Notes under the pieces: generated by a model
The model's database searches: none
What the model saw: only the letters and a program-made list of their open reading frames with translations
What the model was told of the DNA's origin: nothing
NCBI GenBank assembly: GCA_964507925.1
Contig: CAZDRB010000003.1
Location: forward strand, 1 to 37,190
Length of the DNA: 37,190 nucleotides
Origin: CAZDRB01 sp964507925
Lineage (GTDB): Bacteria; Patescibacteriota; Microgenomatia; UBA1400; UBA12108
Direction: 5' to 3'
Part shown: positions 21,197 through 27,818 of the stretch, one piece after another
Position numbering within the stretch: the first letter of the stretch is position 1
Layout: each line of letters opens with the position of its first letter
Made by a program: the position numbers and the translations under genes

Positions 21197-22827
21197 AAAG
21201 CGTAATATTCTGCCGAGTCTCCAGCAAAGAACAAGAAGAAACCGGCTACTCCCTCCCAGCTCAAGAGAAGTTCCTGCGAGAATATGGCGACAAACAAGGC
21301 CTGGAAGTTAAAAAAGTCTTTGCCATCTCCGAATCAGCCGCAGGCAAAAGCCAACGCAAGGTCTTTGAGGAGATGATTGCTTACGTCAGAAAACAAAATA
21401 TTTGTGCCATCATTGTCGAAACCACGGACCGCTTGACCCGCAACTTTTCCGATGTCCCCACTATCGACCTCTGGATAACCGAGAGTGAAGAACATCAAAT
21501 TCACTTGGCCAAAGAAGCCTGTGTTCTGCACAATTCTTCCCGCTCTCACGAATGGTTTATGTGGCGGGTCAAGGTGGCTACTGCCGAGTATTACGTCCGA
21601 CTGCTGTCCGAGAATGTAAAGAAGGGACAAAAAGAAAAACTGGCTCAAGGCTGGCTACCGACCAGGCCGCCACTTGGTTATAAAACTGTCGGTGAAACTG
21701 GTCATAAGATCCACATCGTTGATGAAGGTGCTTCCAAGCTAGTGATCAAGATGTTTGAGCTCTACGCCTCTGGAGACTATTCCATCAAGAAACTGGCCAA
21801 CACCATGTACAAAGAAGGTATGAGATCACCTCAGGGCAATAAGCTGGCAGTCAGCCGAACTCACTCCCTACTGCGCGATCCCTTCTATATGGGTAAAATC
21901 AGATGGAACGATGAAATTTACGAAGGCAAACAAGAACCTTTAATCAGCAAAGAATTATTCGACAAAGTTCAAAAGCTACTCAAAAGCAAAACCACACCCA
22001 CTTATATGAAACATAGCTATTTATTCAAAGGCTTAATCCGCTGCTCTACCTGCAAAGGACTAATTACTTGGGAACTTCATCGAGGCCATCGTTATGGCCA
22101 CTGTAACCACTACAACAAATGTCCCCAGAAAACATGGGTCAAAGAGCCGGGAACCGAAGAACAGCTCTTAGAAGGATTTGAGAATCTAAGAATCAAAAAC
22201 AAGCGTGTCACCGAGTGGCTCAAAAAAGCACTCAAGGAAAGCCATCGGGATGAAGTCGAGTACCATAATAGCACTGTCGGCGAGTTGGAAACCCGCTACG
22301 AGGCGGTTAGCAGGAGAATGGACAAGTTATACGATGACAAACTCGATGAGAAAATCACCCAGGAGTTTTATAACCGCAAGTTTAAACAGTATTCAAAGGA
22401 AAAAGACGAACTGACCGAAACTATCAAGAGACACTCCACCGCCAGCACCGGATATCTGAATTTAGGTATCAATCTCTATGAACTCTCACAAAGAGCCAAA
22501 GAAATCTATTTAACCGCCAAGAAAAAAGAAATGTTAGACGAGCAAAGAGCTCTTATCAGGCTGGTCTTCAAAAGACTCATCTTAGATGAAGGTAAACTCA
22601 GCTGGGAGTACTCCCGAGCCTTTAAGATCCTGTCTGAGGCAGTAAGTCAGACAAATTGTTCTAAAGTGGAAAATTTGGAGGGTTTGGAAAAAGAAACTTT
22701 CGAACATCGAGAATTGCCCGACAATTCAACAAAAAAGGACGCTTTGTGCCTTAAGCGTCCCATCTGGCTCGGGACACGAAACTTGAAACAGAACAGGAGA
22801 CCATGGTTATCGAGGACGAAGAGCTAA
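21193..22827 (+). CDS. Large serine recombinase (integrase)
   Basis: 544 residues. Resolvase domain with catalytic S10 (FCRVSSKEQEETGYSLPAQ) and the ETTDRLTRNFSD block; recombinase domain (GWLPTRPPLGYKT, then GKIRWNDEIYEGKQEPLIS); zinc ribbon (CSTCKGLITWELHRG, GHCNHYNKC); coiled coil (about 350-440). This class joins two short unlike sites and is the likely integrase of the island. Its last 60 or so residues (after ETFEHRELPDN) look unlike the family and overlap core-style DNA, so the true tail may come from the flank. Right-most gene of the accessory part. Confidence 0.92.
   Translation: MKSVIFCRVSSKEQEETGYSLPAQEKFLREYGDKQGLEVKKVFAISESAAGKSQRKVFEEMIAYVRKQNICAIIVETTDRLTRNFSDVPTIDLWITESEEHQIHLAKEACVLHNSSRSHEWFMWRVKVATAEYYVRLLSENVKKGQKEKLAQGWLPTRPPLGYKTVGETGHKIHIVDEGASKLVIKMFELYASGDYSIKKLANTMYKEGMRSPQGNKLAVSRTHSLLRDPFYMGKIRWNDEIYEGKQEPLISKELFDKVQKLLKSKTTPTYMKHSYLFKGLIRCSTCKGLITWELHRGHRYGHCNHYNKCPQKTWVKEPGTEEQLLEGFENLRIKNKRVTEWLKKALKESHRDEVEYHNSTVGELETRYEAVSRRMDKLYDDKLDEKITQEFYNRKFKQYSKEKDELTETIKRHSTASTGYLNLGINLYELSQRAKEIYLTAKKKEMLDEQRALIRLVFKRLILDEGKLSWEYSRAFKILSEAVSQTNCSKVENLEGLEKETFEHRELPDNSTKKDALCLKRPIWLGTRNLKQNRRPWLSRTKS
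22737..22760 (-). terminator. Terminator-like hairpin inside the recombinase 3' end
   Basis: GGACGCTT (22737-22744), 8-base loop, AAGCGTCC (22753-22760). On the minus strand it is followed at once by six T (TTTTTTGTTG), the form of an intrinsic terminator for leftward transcription. On the plus strand no T run follows, and A6 precedes it. No minus-strand gene is close by. Confidence 0.45.
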
Positions 22828-22928
22828 AAGCTATGCCCTCAACCGCGCCTGACTCAGACGTTAGCTCGCTCGAGTCCGATATTAACGCGACCGTGATCCT
22901 TGACGAAGATTTCTCCGACTTGGAATAA
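22803..22928 (+). CDS. Acidic 41-residue ORF, perhaps the 3' remnant of an interrupted gene
   Basis: M-V-I-E-D-E-E-L-K then an acidic Ser/Asp-rich sequence ending DEDFSDLE. No domain recognised. It overlaps the recombinase end by 25 bases in another frame. Its codons (GAG, CTC, TCG, GCG) match the core block, so it may be the tail of a chromosomal gene cut by the island. AGGAG lies a few bases before its ATG, so it could also be translated as it stands. The nusA promoter -35 lies over its stop codon. Confidence 0.45.
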   Translation: MVIEDEELKAMPSTAPDSDVSSLESDINATVILDEDFSDLE

Positions 22929-22948
22929 AGCCAAAACAGTGCTATAAT
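22920..22948 (+). promoter_or_regulatory. nusA operon promoter
   Basis: TTGGAA (22920-22925), exactly 17 bases, TATAAT (22943-22948). Transcription should begin near 22955, leaving a leader of about 113 bases before nusA. Confidence 0.75.
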
Positions 22949-22974
22949 CAGAGGTGTTGTAGTGTGTGATTGAC

Positions 22975-22998
22975 AAGGTGGGGAGACCCACTTTTTTT
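22975..22998 (+). terminator. Terminator-like hairpin in the nusA leader (attenuator?)
   Basis: GTGGG (22978-22982), GAGA tetraloop, CCCAC (22987-22991), followed by seven T (22992-22998); AAG before the stem can pair with the first Ts. It sits between the promoter and the nusA start, about 20 bases after the expected transcript start, so it should act as an attenuator and not as the end of an upstream unit. Confidence 0.65.
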
Positions 22999-23067
22999 GT
23001 AAAACATCACTTCAGCAAGTTTGGATATTGTTATTTATTTATTGGAATTTACTCCGAAGGAGTCCAT

Positions 23068-24306
23068 ATGTCACAAGTAAAATCAGAATTCGCCCTAGCT
23101 CTTAATCAAATCTGCGCCGAGCGCGGAATTGATCCTGCAGTCGTCATCGAGTCTATTAAACAAGCTCTCCTTGCCGCCCTCAAACGTGATCTAGGTCTCG
23201 AAGAAGAAGAAATGCTCGAGGGCTACACTGTCCAAGTCAACGAAGAAACAGGCGCAATCACCGTCGAAAAAGATGGCAAAGATGCAACTCCCGCTGGATT
23301 CGGTCGGATTGCAGCCCAGGTCGCCAAGCAAGTCATTATGCAACGAGTCCGCGAAGCCGAAAAAGAGGCAATTATAGGCGAGTACGAAGCCAAGGTGGGC
23401 ACGATGATAACAGGGATGATCCTTCGCTTTGACGGCCCCAACGTCGTGATCGACATCGGCCGGGGTCAGGCAATTATGCCGCCGTCTGAGGCCATTCCGA
23501 ACGAGTTCTATCGCCTCAACCAAAGGATCGCGGTCTACATCAAAGAAATCCGCGAAACCTACAAAGGCAAGGCTATCATCGTCAGTCGCGCCGCCTCCGA
23601 GCTTGTCAAAGAGCTTTTTGCCCGCGAAGTTCCTGAGGTGGGGTCTGATGCAGTCGAGATCGTCGCAATAGCCAGGGAACCTGGTCACCGCACCAAGCTC
23701 GCAGTCAAAAGCACCCAAGATGGGGTAGATCCAGTCGGCTCATGTGTCGGCCAAAAAGGCATCCGTGTCCAAGCGGTGATTAACGAGCTCAACGGCGAAA
23801 AAATCGACATTATCGAGTACTCCAAAGACATTAAGGAATATATCACCAATGCTCTGGCTCCGGCTGAAGGGCTAAGTGTCGAGATCGACGAAGGGAAGAG
23901 AAAAGCTATCATTATCGTCCCCGACGATCAGCTCTCACTCGCAATCGGTAAAGGTGGCCAAAATGCTCGCCTTGCCGCCAAGCTAACTCTCTTTAAGATC
24001 GATATCAAAGGCGCCGAGGCCACCAAAATTGCGCTCTCTACCTCTGGAGAAGAGAAGTTTGAGATCGATCTTCTCGGCTTGTCTTCCAAGCTAAGAAACA
24101 CACTTATTGATCTCGGAATCACCGACGTCAAAACTCTTGAGGCCAAACTCGAGGAGATCAAGCCAACCTTTGCCGAGCTTGATCCACGCGGCCCCGAAGA
24201 AACCGAAAAAGCGATTCTTAGGTTCTATAAAAAGCAAAACATGGCCAAAGAAGAAGCCGAAAAAATGGCTCGCTACCAAGCCGAACGTGAGGCAGAAAAC
24301 AGATGA
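23068..24306 (+). CDS. nusA: Transcription elongation/termination factor NusA
   Basis: 412 residues from ATG 23068, with AAGGAG five bases upstream; an in-frame ATG at 22966 lies before the leader hairpin and is unlikely. Order: N-terminal RNA-polymerase-binding domain (1-110), S1 (about 112-180), KH1 (DPVGSCVGQKGIRVQAVINEL), KH2 (LSLAIGKGGQNARLAAKL), and a short helix-hairpin-helix C-terminus (LLGLSSKLRNTLIDLGITDVK). NusA acts at pausing, hairpin termination and antitermination. First gene of the core operon; overlaps infB by four bases (ATGA). Self-control through the leader hairpin is plausible. Confidence 0.97.
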   Translation: MSQVKSEFALALNQICAERGIDPAVVIESIKQALLAALKRDLGLEEEEMLEGYTVQVNEETGAITVEKDGKDATPAGFGRIAAQVAKQVIMQRVREAEKEAIIGEYEAKVGTMITGMILRFDGPNVVIDIGRGQAIMPPSEAIPNEFYRLNQRIAVYIKEIRETYKGKAIIVSRAASELVKELFAREVPEVGSDAVEIVAIAREPGHRTKLAVKSTQDGVDPVGSCVGQKGIRVQAVINELNGEKIDIIEYSKDIKEYITNALAPAEGLSVEIDEGKRKAIIIVPDDQLSLAIGKGGQNARLAAKLTLFKIDIKGAEATKIALSTSGEEKFEIDLLGLSSKLRNTLIDLGITDVKTLEAKLEEIKPTFAELDPRGPEETEKAILRFYKKQNMAKEEAEKMARYQAEREAENR

Positions 24307-25745
24307 CAGCTCGCTCTCCCATAGTCGCGATCCTCGGACACGTCGATCACGGCAAGACAACTCTCTTGGACTACATCCGTACCACGAAAGTTGCCGATCG
24401 GGAGGCCGGAGGCATCACACAATCAATCGGTGCCTATCAAGCAGAGTTCAAGGGCAAATCAATCACCTTTATTGATACCCCGGGACACGCGGCCTTCCGG
24501 CAGATGCGCTCTCGCGGGGCAACGGTCGCAGATATTGTTGTCCTAGTTGTCGCCGCCGACGATAGTGTCAAGCCCCAAACGATCGAGTCAATCAAACATA
24601 TAAAAGAGGCCGGAGTTCCTTACGTTGTTGCAATCAACAAAACCGACAAACCAGACGCAAATGTCGAGGTCGTCAAAGCCGAGCTCACCCAGCAAGAAGT
24701 CTTTGTCGAGGGGTATGGGGGCAACACTCCCTTTGTTCTGATCTCTGGCAAAACCGGCGCCGGAGTCGACACTCTCCTCGAGACCATTCTCCTTCTTGCC
24801 GAGCTAGAGGAGCTCCCGTATACACCTGAACTCGCGCTCGAGGCCCCAATTATCGAGGCCAAGCTCGATCAAAAACGAGGCATCCTCGCCTCCCTAATCC
24901 TCAAATCCGGCACTCTCCAGGTCGGAGACACCGTCAGTGCTGGATCAACAACCGGCAAAATCCGCGCAATCTTCAATGATCTTGGCAAAAACATTCCCGA
25001 GGCAACCCCGGGTATGCCGGTCCAAGTCTTGGGGTTTACCGCGCTCCCCAAAGTTGGTGAGGTGGTCAAACACGGCGGTGCCATAGAGGCGAAGCCAGAA
25101 ACAGAATTAGAGCCTAGCGATAGCACAGAACCACTTGATTCTGCCGAGCCCGTCGATACCAAAGAACTCAGAGTTATCCTCAAGGCCGATAGCGCCGGCT
25201 CACTCGAAGCCATTAAAAATAGCTTCGCTCCGGAAGTCAAAATCATTACGAGTGGCACAGGGGAAATTAGCGAAGGCGACATCCTCCACGCCGCGGCAAC
25301 CGGCGCAATCGTCCTCGGCTTCAACCTCAAAATTGCCTCGAGCGTCCTCAAGTTAGGGGAGACCGAGGGAGTAGTCGTCAAGTCCTACAAAATTATCTAC
25401 GAGCTCCTTGAGTATATCGAGAAAAAAATCCTCAAGCTTATGGAACCAACAATCGACGAAGACGAGCTAGGGCGTGCCACCATTCTCAAGGTTTTTGAGA
25501 TGAACGGTCAAAAGATCGCCGGAGCTAGAGTCGAGTCAGGCAGACTAGAAACAGGCGACACAATCCACCTGAACAAAGCCGACAAAACAATCAAAGACGC
25601 CCGTATCAAGTCGCTCAGAATCGGCAAAGAGGAGACCTCAAAGGTCTCCTCAGGAACAGAGTGTGGCATCCTTCTCTTCCCGAACCTTGACGTCAGAGAA
25701 AAAGAGATTATAATAGCCTATAAGAAAAAGATTGACGACCTATGA
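24303..25745 (+). CDS. infB: Translation initiation factor IF-2, N-terminally short
   Basis: 480 residues, about half of the E. coli form. It opens directly at the G domain: GHVDHGKTTLLDY (G1), DTPGHAAFR (G3), NKTDKPD (G4), SGKTG (G5), then domain II, an acidic linker (about 260-285, PETELEPSDSTEPLDSAEPV), domain III (ILKADSAGSLEAI) and domain IV ending in KKIDDL. IF-2 places initiator tRNA on the ribosome using GTP. The variable N-terminal domains are absent, as in other reduced genomes. ATGA overlaps at both ends couple it with nusA and the next gene. Confidence 0.96.
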   Translation: MTARSPIVAILGHVDHGKTTLLDYIRTTKVADREAGGITQSIGAYQAEFKGKSITFIDTPGHAAFRQMRSRGATVADIVVLVVAADDSVKPQTIESIKHIKEAGVPYVVAINKTDKPDANVEVVKAELTQQEVFVEGYGGNTPFVLISGKTGAGVDTLLETILLLAELEELPYTPELALEAPIIEAKLDQKRGILASLILKSGTLQVGDTVSAGSTTGKIRAIFNDLGKNIPEATPGMPVQVLGFTALPKVGEVVKHGGAIEAKPETELEPSDSTEPLDSAEPVDTKELRVILKADSAGSLEAIKNSFAPEVKIITSGTGEISEGDILHAAATGAIVLGFNLKIASSVLKLGETEGVVVKSYKIIYELLEYIEKKILKLMEPTIDEDELGRATILKVFEMNGQKIAGARVESGRLETGDTIHLNKADKTIKDARIKSLRIGKEETSKVSSGTECGILLFPNLDVREKEIIIAYKKKIDDL

Positions 25746-26581
25746 TGGATCAGCTACAAGAACTAAAGAATCGGTTAGGGACTGCACAATCAGTCCTTTT
25801 TCTTATACGAGAAAATCCGAGCCCCGATGTCGTTGCCGCCTCGCTCGCTTTTTATCTCTCGCTCGTCCAAGCAGGAAAAAACGCATCGATCACTGCTGTT
25901 TCCTCGCCGGTTGTCAGAGACTCGCACCTAGTCGGTCTAGACAAAATCACGACCGAGCTAGGAGGAGATAATCTAGTCATCACCCTCAATGTTCCAGAAA
26001 GTGCAATCGACAAAGTGGTGAGTAACACCGATGGAGGTCATCTCAACTTGATTATTAATCCGGCTGTCGGCCAAAAACCACTTACTGAAAAGGACGTCAA
26101 GTTCTCCTACACAGGAGCAAGTGCCGACCTCGTGATTGTCGTTGGCGCAAGCGACACCTCCGACTTTGGCGCGCTTCTGTCCACAAGTCCAGATCTATTT
26201 ACTCCCGAAAAATTAGTAAACATCAGCAACCAAGTTGGCTCTTTTGGCGGGGTCAATATTACCGATCCCGGGTCAAGTAACTCCGAGCTCACGACTGCTC
26301 TACTCAAAGAACTTATGCTCCCTCTCGACGTTGATATCGCCACCAACCTCTTGCAGGGGATAGACGCCGCAACCGACAATCTAAGTAGTCCAAGCTTAAC
26401 AGCCGACACCTTTGAGGCGCTCGCTGTGTTGTACCGGGCCGGTGCCAAGCGCATTCCGACTCCACCTCCAACCCGCGAGGCCAAGATCATCGCAGATATG
26501 CCCATAGTCGATAATGGTTCTGACGCAGATCCAGAGCCTGACTGGCTCAAACCCAAGATCTTTTCTGGAAAAAACACGTAA
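25742..26581 (+). CDS. DHH-phosphoesterase-like protein lacking the catalytic motif
   Basis: 279 residues. By position and pattern it is a DHH/NrnA-type protein: an opening NPSPDVVAASLAFYLSLVQAGK (normally NPDxDAxGS), then VGASDTSDFG, then VNISNQVGSFGGVNITDPGSSNSELTTALL. In active members the third stretch has the metal-binding Asp-His-His; here it is Ser-Asn-Gln, and the first Asp cluster is also missing. So oligoribonuclease or pAp phosphatase activity is unlikely; a binding or structural role remains. ATGA overlap with infB; the C-terminus (PEPDWLKPKIFSGK) is Pro-rich. Confidence 0.8.
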   Translation: MMDQLQELKNRLGTAQSVLFLIRENPSPDVVAASLAFYLSLVQAGKNASITAVSSPVVRDSHLVGLDKITTELGGDNLVITLNVPESAIDKVVSNTDGGHLNLIINPAVGQKPLTEKDVKFSYTGASADLVIVVGASDTSDFGALLSTSPDLFTPEKLVNISNQVGSFGGVNITDPGSSNSELTTALLKELMLPLDVDIATNLLQGIDAATDNLSSPSLTADTFEALAVLYRAGAKRIPTPPPTREAKIIADMPIVDNGSDADPEPDWLKPKIFSGKNT

Positions 26582-26591
26582 AAAGACTCTC

Positions 26592-26620
26592 TTGACTTCA
26601 CTTTCACCGCTTGCTACTCT
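26592..26620 (+). promoter_or_regulatory. Promoter of the 26642 gene
   Basis: TTGACT (26592-26597), 17 bases, TACTCT (26615-26620), with AAGGA in the short leader. Confidence 0.5.
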
Positions 26621-26641
26621 CAACTAAGGACTAATCTCCTT

Positions 26642-27439
26642 ATGAAAAAATCCCGCTCAAAACGTCCTTCTTATAAAAAACTCAACCGGCTTATTATCCT
26701 GATCTCGGTCGTTGTTTTTGGGTTCTTTATCTACCGCAAAATGATCATCTACCCAGTAGAAATAAATCAAATTGCGGTCGTTTATCCTTCTCCTTCTCCC
26801 TCTCCCTCTCCGACTCCAACACCAACCCCAAATTCTTATCCCTCGCCATCCCCAGTAATGGAGTATCCTCCCTCTCCTTCTCCACTAGCCTCAGCCACTG
26901 CATTTCCGTACCCAATAGAAACGGCAAATCCATCCGCCATGATCACTTGCCAAGCTCAGATTTATAAGCTCCCGGTTCAAGGCCCTTATTCATCATCTTT
27001 TTTTGACAATTTTAATCCAGAGCAGTTTATCCGACCAGAAAACAAGCGCAATCAATTTGAGACAGTTAAGGGTGGCGAATATTACCTAGTATATCCTCGA
27101 ATCGAAAACATTTCTCCGAATTCATTTTCTACCATAGATCATCCTATCTTCCGAGGAATTCCTAGTTACTACGCAAGACAAGTAGTAGGCACAGTATCAA
27201 AAGGGAGCTACTCTGGATATCTTAAGAATGGGACACAATTTGTATACCTAGACAAACTTCAAATGAGTCCATATAACGGCGCGGACAATCCCTCTGCTTA
27301 TTTTGTCTACCATATATCCGAGCAGTCTCTTTCAAGAATACTAAAGAATTCATTCAAGCTTGACTTTGACCTTGTCGGTCCAGGCATCATGGGTTCAGCA
27401 TATGAGCAATGTGGCTCACTTGTTTTTCGTCGTCAATAA
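26642..27439 (+). CDS. Membrane-anchored protein with Pro/Ser repeat linker, function unknown
   Basis: 265 residues. A basic N-terminus, one TM (about 17-32), then a low-complexity linker of PS and PT dipeptides (about 49-93), and a C-terminal domain (about 98-265) with C100 and C258, which could form a disulfide outside the membrane. I recognise no family. Such linkers usually carry a domain through the cell wall or surface layer. It has its own promoter and stands alone between the DHH-like gene and rpsO, so it is not tied to translation by operon structure. Confidence 0.85.
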   Translation: MKKSRSKRPSYKKLNRLIILISVVVFGFFIYRKMIIYPVEINQIAVVYPSPSPSPSPTPTPTPNSYPSPSPVMEYPPSPSPLASATAFPYPIETANPSAMITCQAQIYKLPVQGPYSSSFFDNFNPEQFIRPENKRNQFETVKGGEYYLVYPRIENISPNSFSTIDHPIFRGIPSYYARQVVGTVSKGSYSGYLKNGTQFVYLDKLQMSPYNGADNPSAYFVYHISEQSLSRILKNSFKLDFDLVGPGIMGSAYEQCGSLVFRRQ

Positions 27440-27463
27440 GCATGTCTTCAAAAATCTCAGCCA

Positions 27464-27492
27464 TTGCCAGATAAGCGCGTATCCGCTATAAT
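27464..27492 (+). promoter_or_regulatory. rpsO promoter
   Basis: TTGCCA (27464-27469), 17 bases, consensus TATAAT (27487-27492). The rpsO ATG follows only 12 bases later without a Shine-Dalgarno, so the leader would be about six bases. Confidence 0.7.
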
Positions 27493-27504
27493 TCACACCT
27501 AGCT

Positions 27505-27771
27505 ATGCTAAAACTAGATCATAAATCCAAAATTATTAAAAAATTTGCAACTACGAAAGGAGACACTGGTTCTCCCGAGGTACAGATTGCCCTCTTGACT
27601 GAGCGTATCAAGGAGCTCACCGAGCACTTGAAGGTTCACAAAAAGGACAATCACTCACGCCGCGGACTACTCAAAATGGTGTCCAAGCGTCGTCGCCTCT
27701 TAAACTACCTCAGGGGTAGCGTCGAAGATCGTTACCAAACGGTCATCAAGAGTCTCGGCCTCTCGAAGTAA
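27505..27771 (+). CDS. rpsO: Ribosomal protein S15
   Basis: 88 residues, full length for uS15. Typical blocks: TGSPEVQIALLTERIKELTEHL, HKKDNHSRRGLLKMVSKRRRLLNYL and a C-terminal RYQTVIKSLGL. It binds 16S rRNA at the platform of the small subunit. rpsO followed by pnp is the classical bacterial order and holds here (47-base gap). The gene has its own strong promoter with a very short leader. Confidence 0.97.
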   Translation: MLKLDHKSKIIKKFATTKGDTGSPEVQIALLTERIKELTEHLKVHKKDNHSRRGLLKMVSKRRRLLNYLRGSVEDRYQTVIKSLGLSK

Positions 27772-27818
27772 ATCCGTCCGAAGCCTTGGCGTAGGAGGAT
27801 AACCAGTTTCTATAAAAA

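Larger units (their letters stand above)
1..22802. mobile_element. Accessory metal-resistance island, probably integrative (left end outside window)
   Basis: The first 22.8 kb differs from the rest in style: it is visibly more AT-rich, it changes strand in blocks, and it is packed with metal and thiol genes. It stops at a serine recombinase whose 3' end runs into core-style sequence just before nusA. From about 22803 the codons turn GC-richer (many CTC, GAG, TCG, GCC) and the genes are universal. I infer an island inserted upstream of nusA, with the recombinase at its right end. No attachment-site repeat could be confirmed because the left end is not in the window. The recombinase could instead belong to a smaller element (about 19.8-22.8 kb) next to an older metal cluster. 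Confidence 0.5.

Noticed and set aside
22764..22830. Recombinase tail WLGTRN resembles the translated antisense of a tRNA 3' end (WLGDRDSN type), hinting at a tRNA attachment site.
   Set aside because: The DNA does not fold as a tRNA: the would-be T-arm strands do not pair and no matching acceptor strand follows.
22970..22975. Consensus TTGACA in the nusA leader as a second promoter.
   Set aside because: No -10 at 16-18 bases; the region holds the hairpin and T run.
23191..23718. Long minus-strand open frames inside nusA, infB, pnp and RNase J.
   Set aside because: They are antisense shadows of well-identified genes; products show no domain and no ribosome sites.
26795..26880. Short tandem repeats, possible CRISPR-like array.
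   Set aside because: They encode a PS/PT linker; no spaced direct repeats. No CRISPR array was seen in the window.
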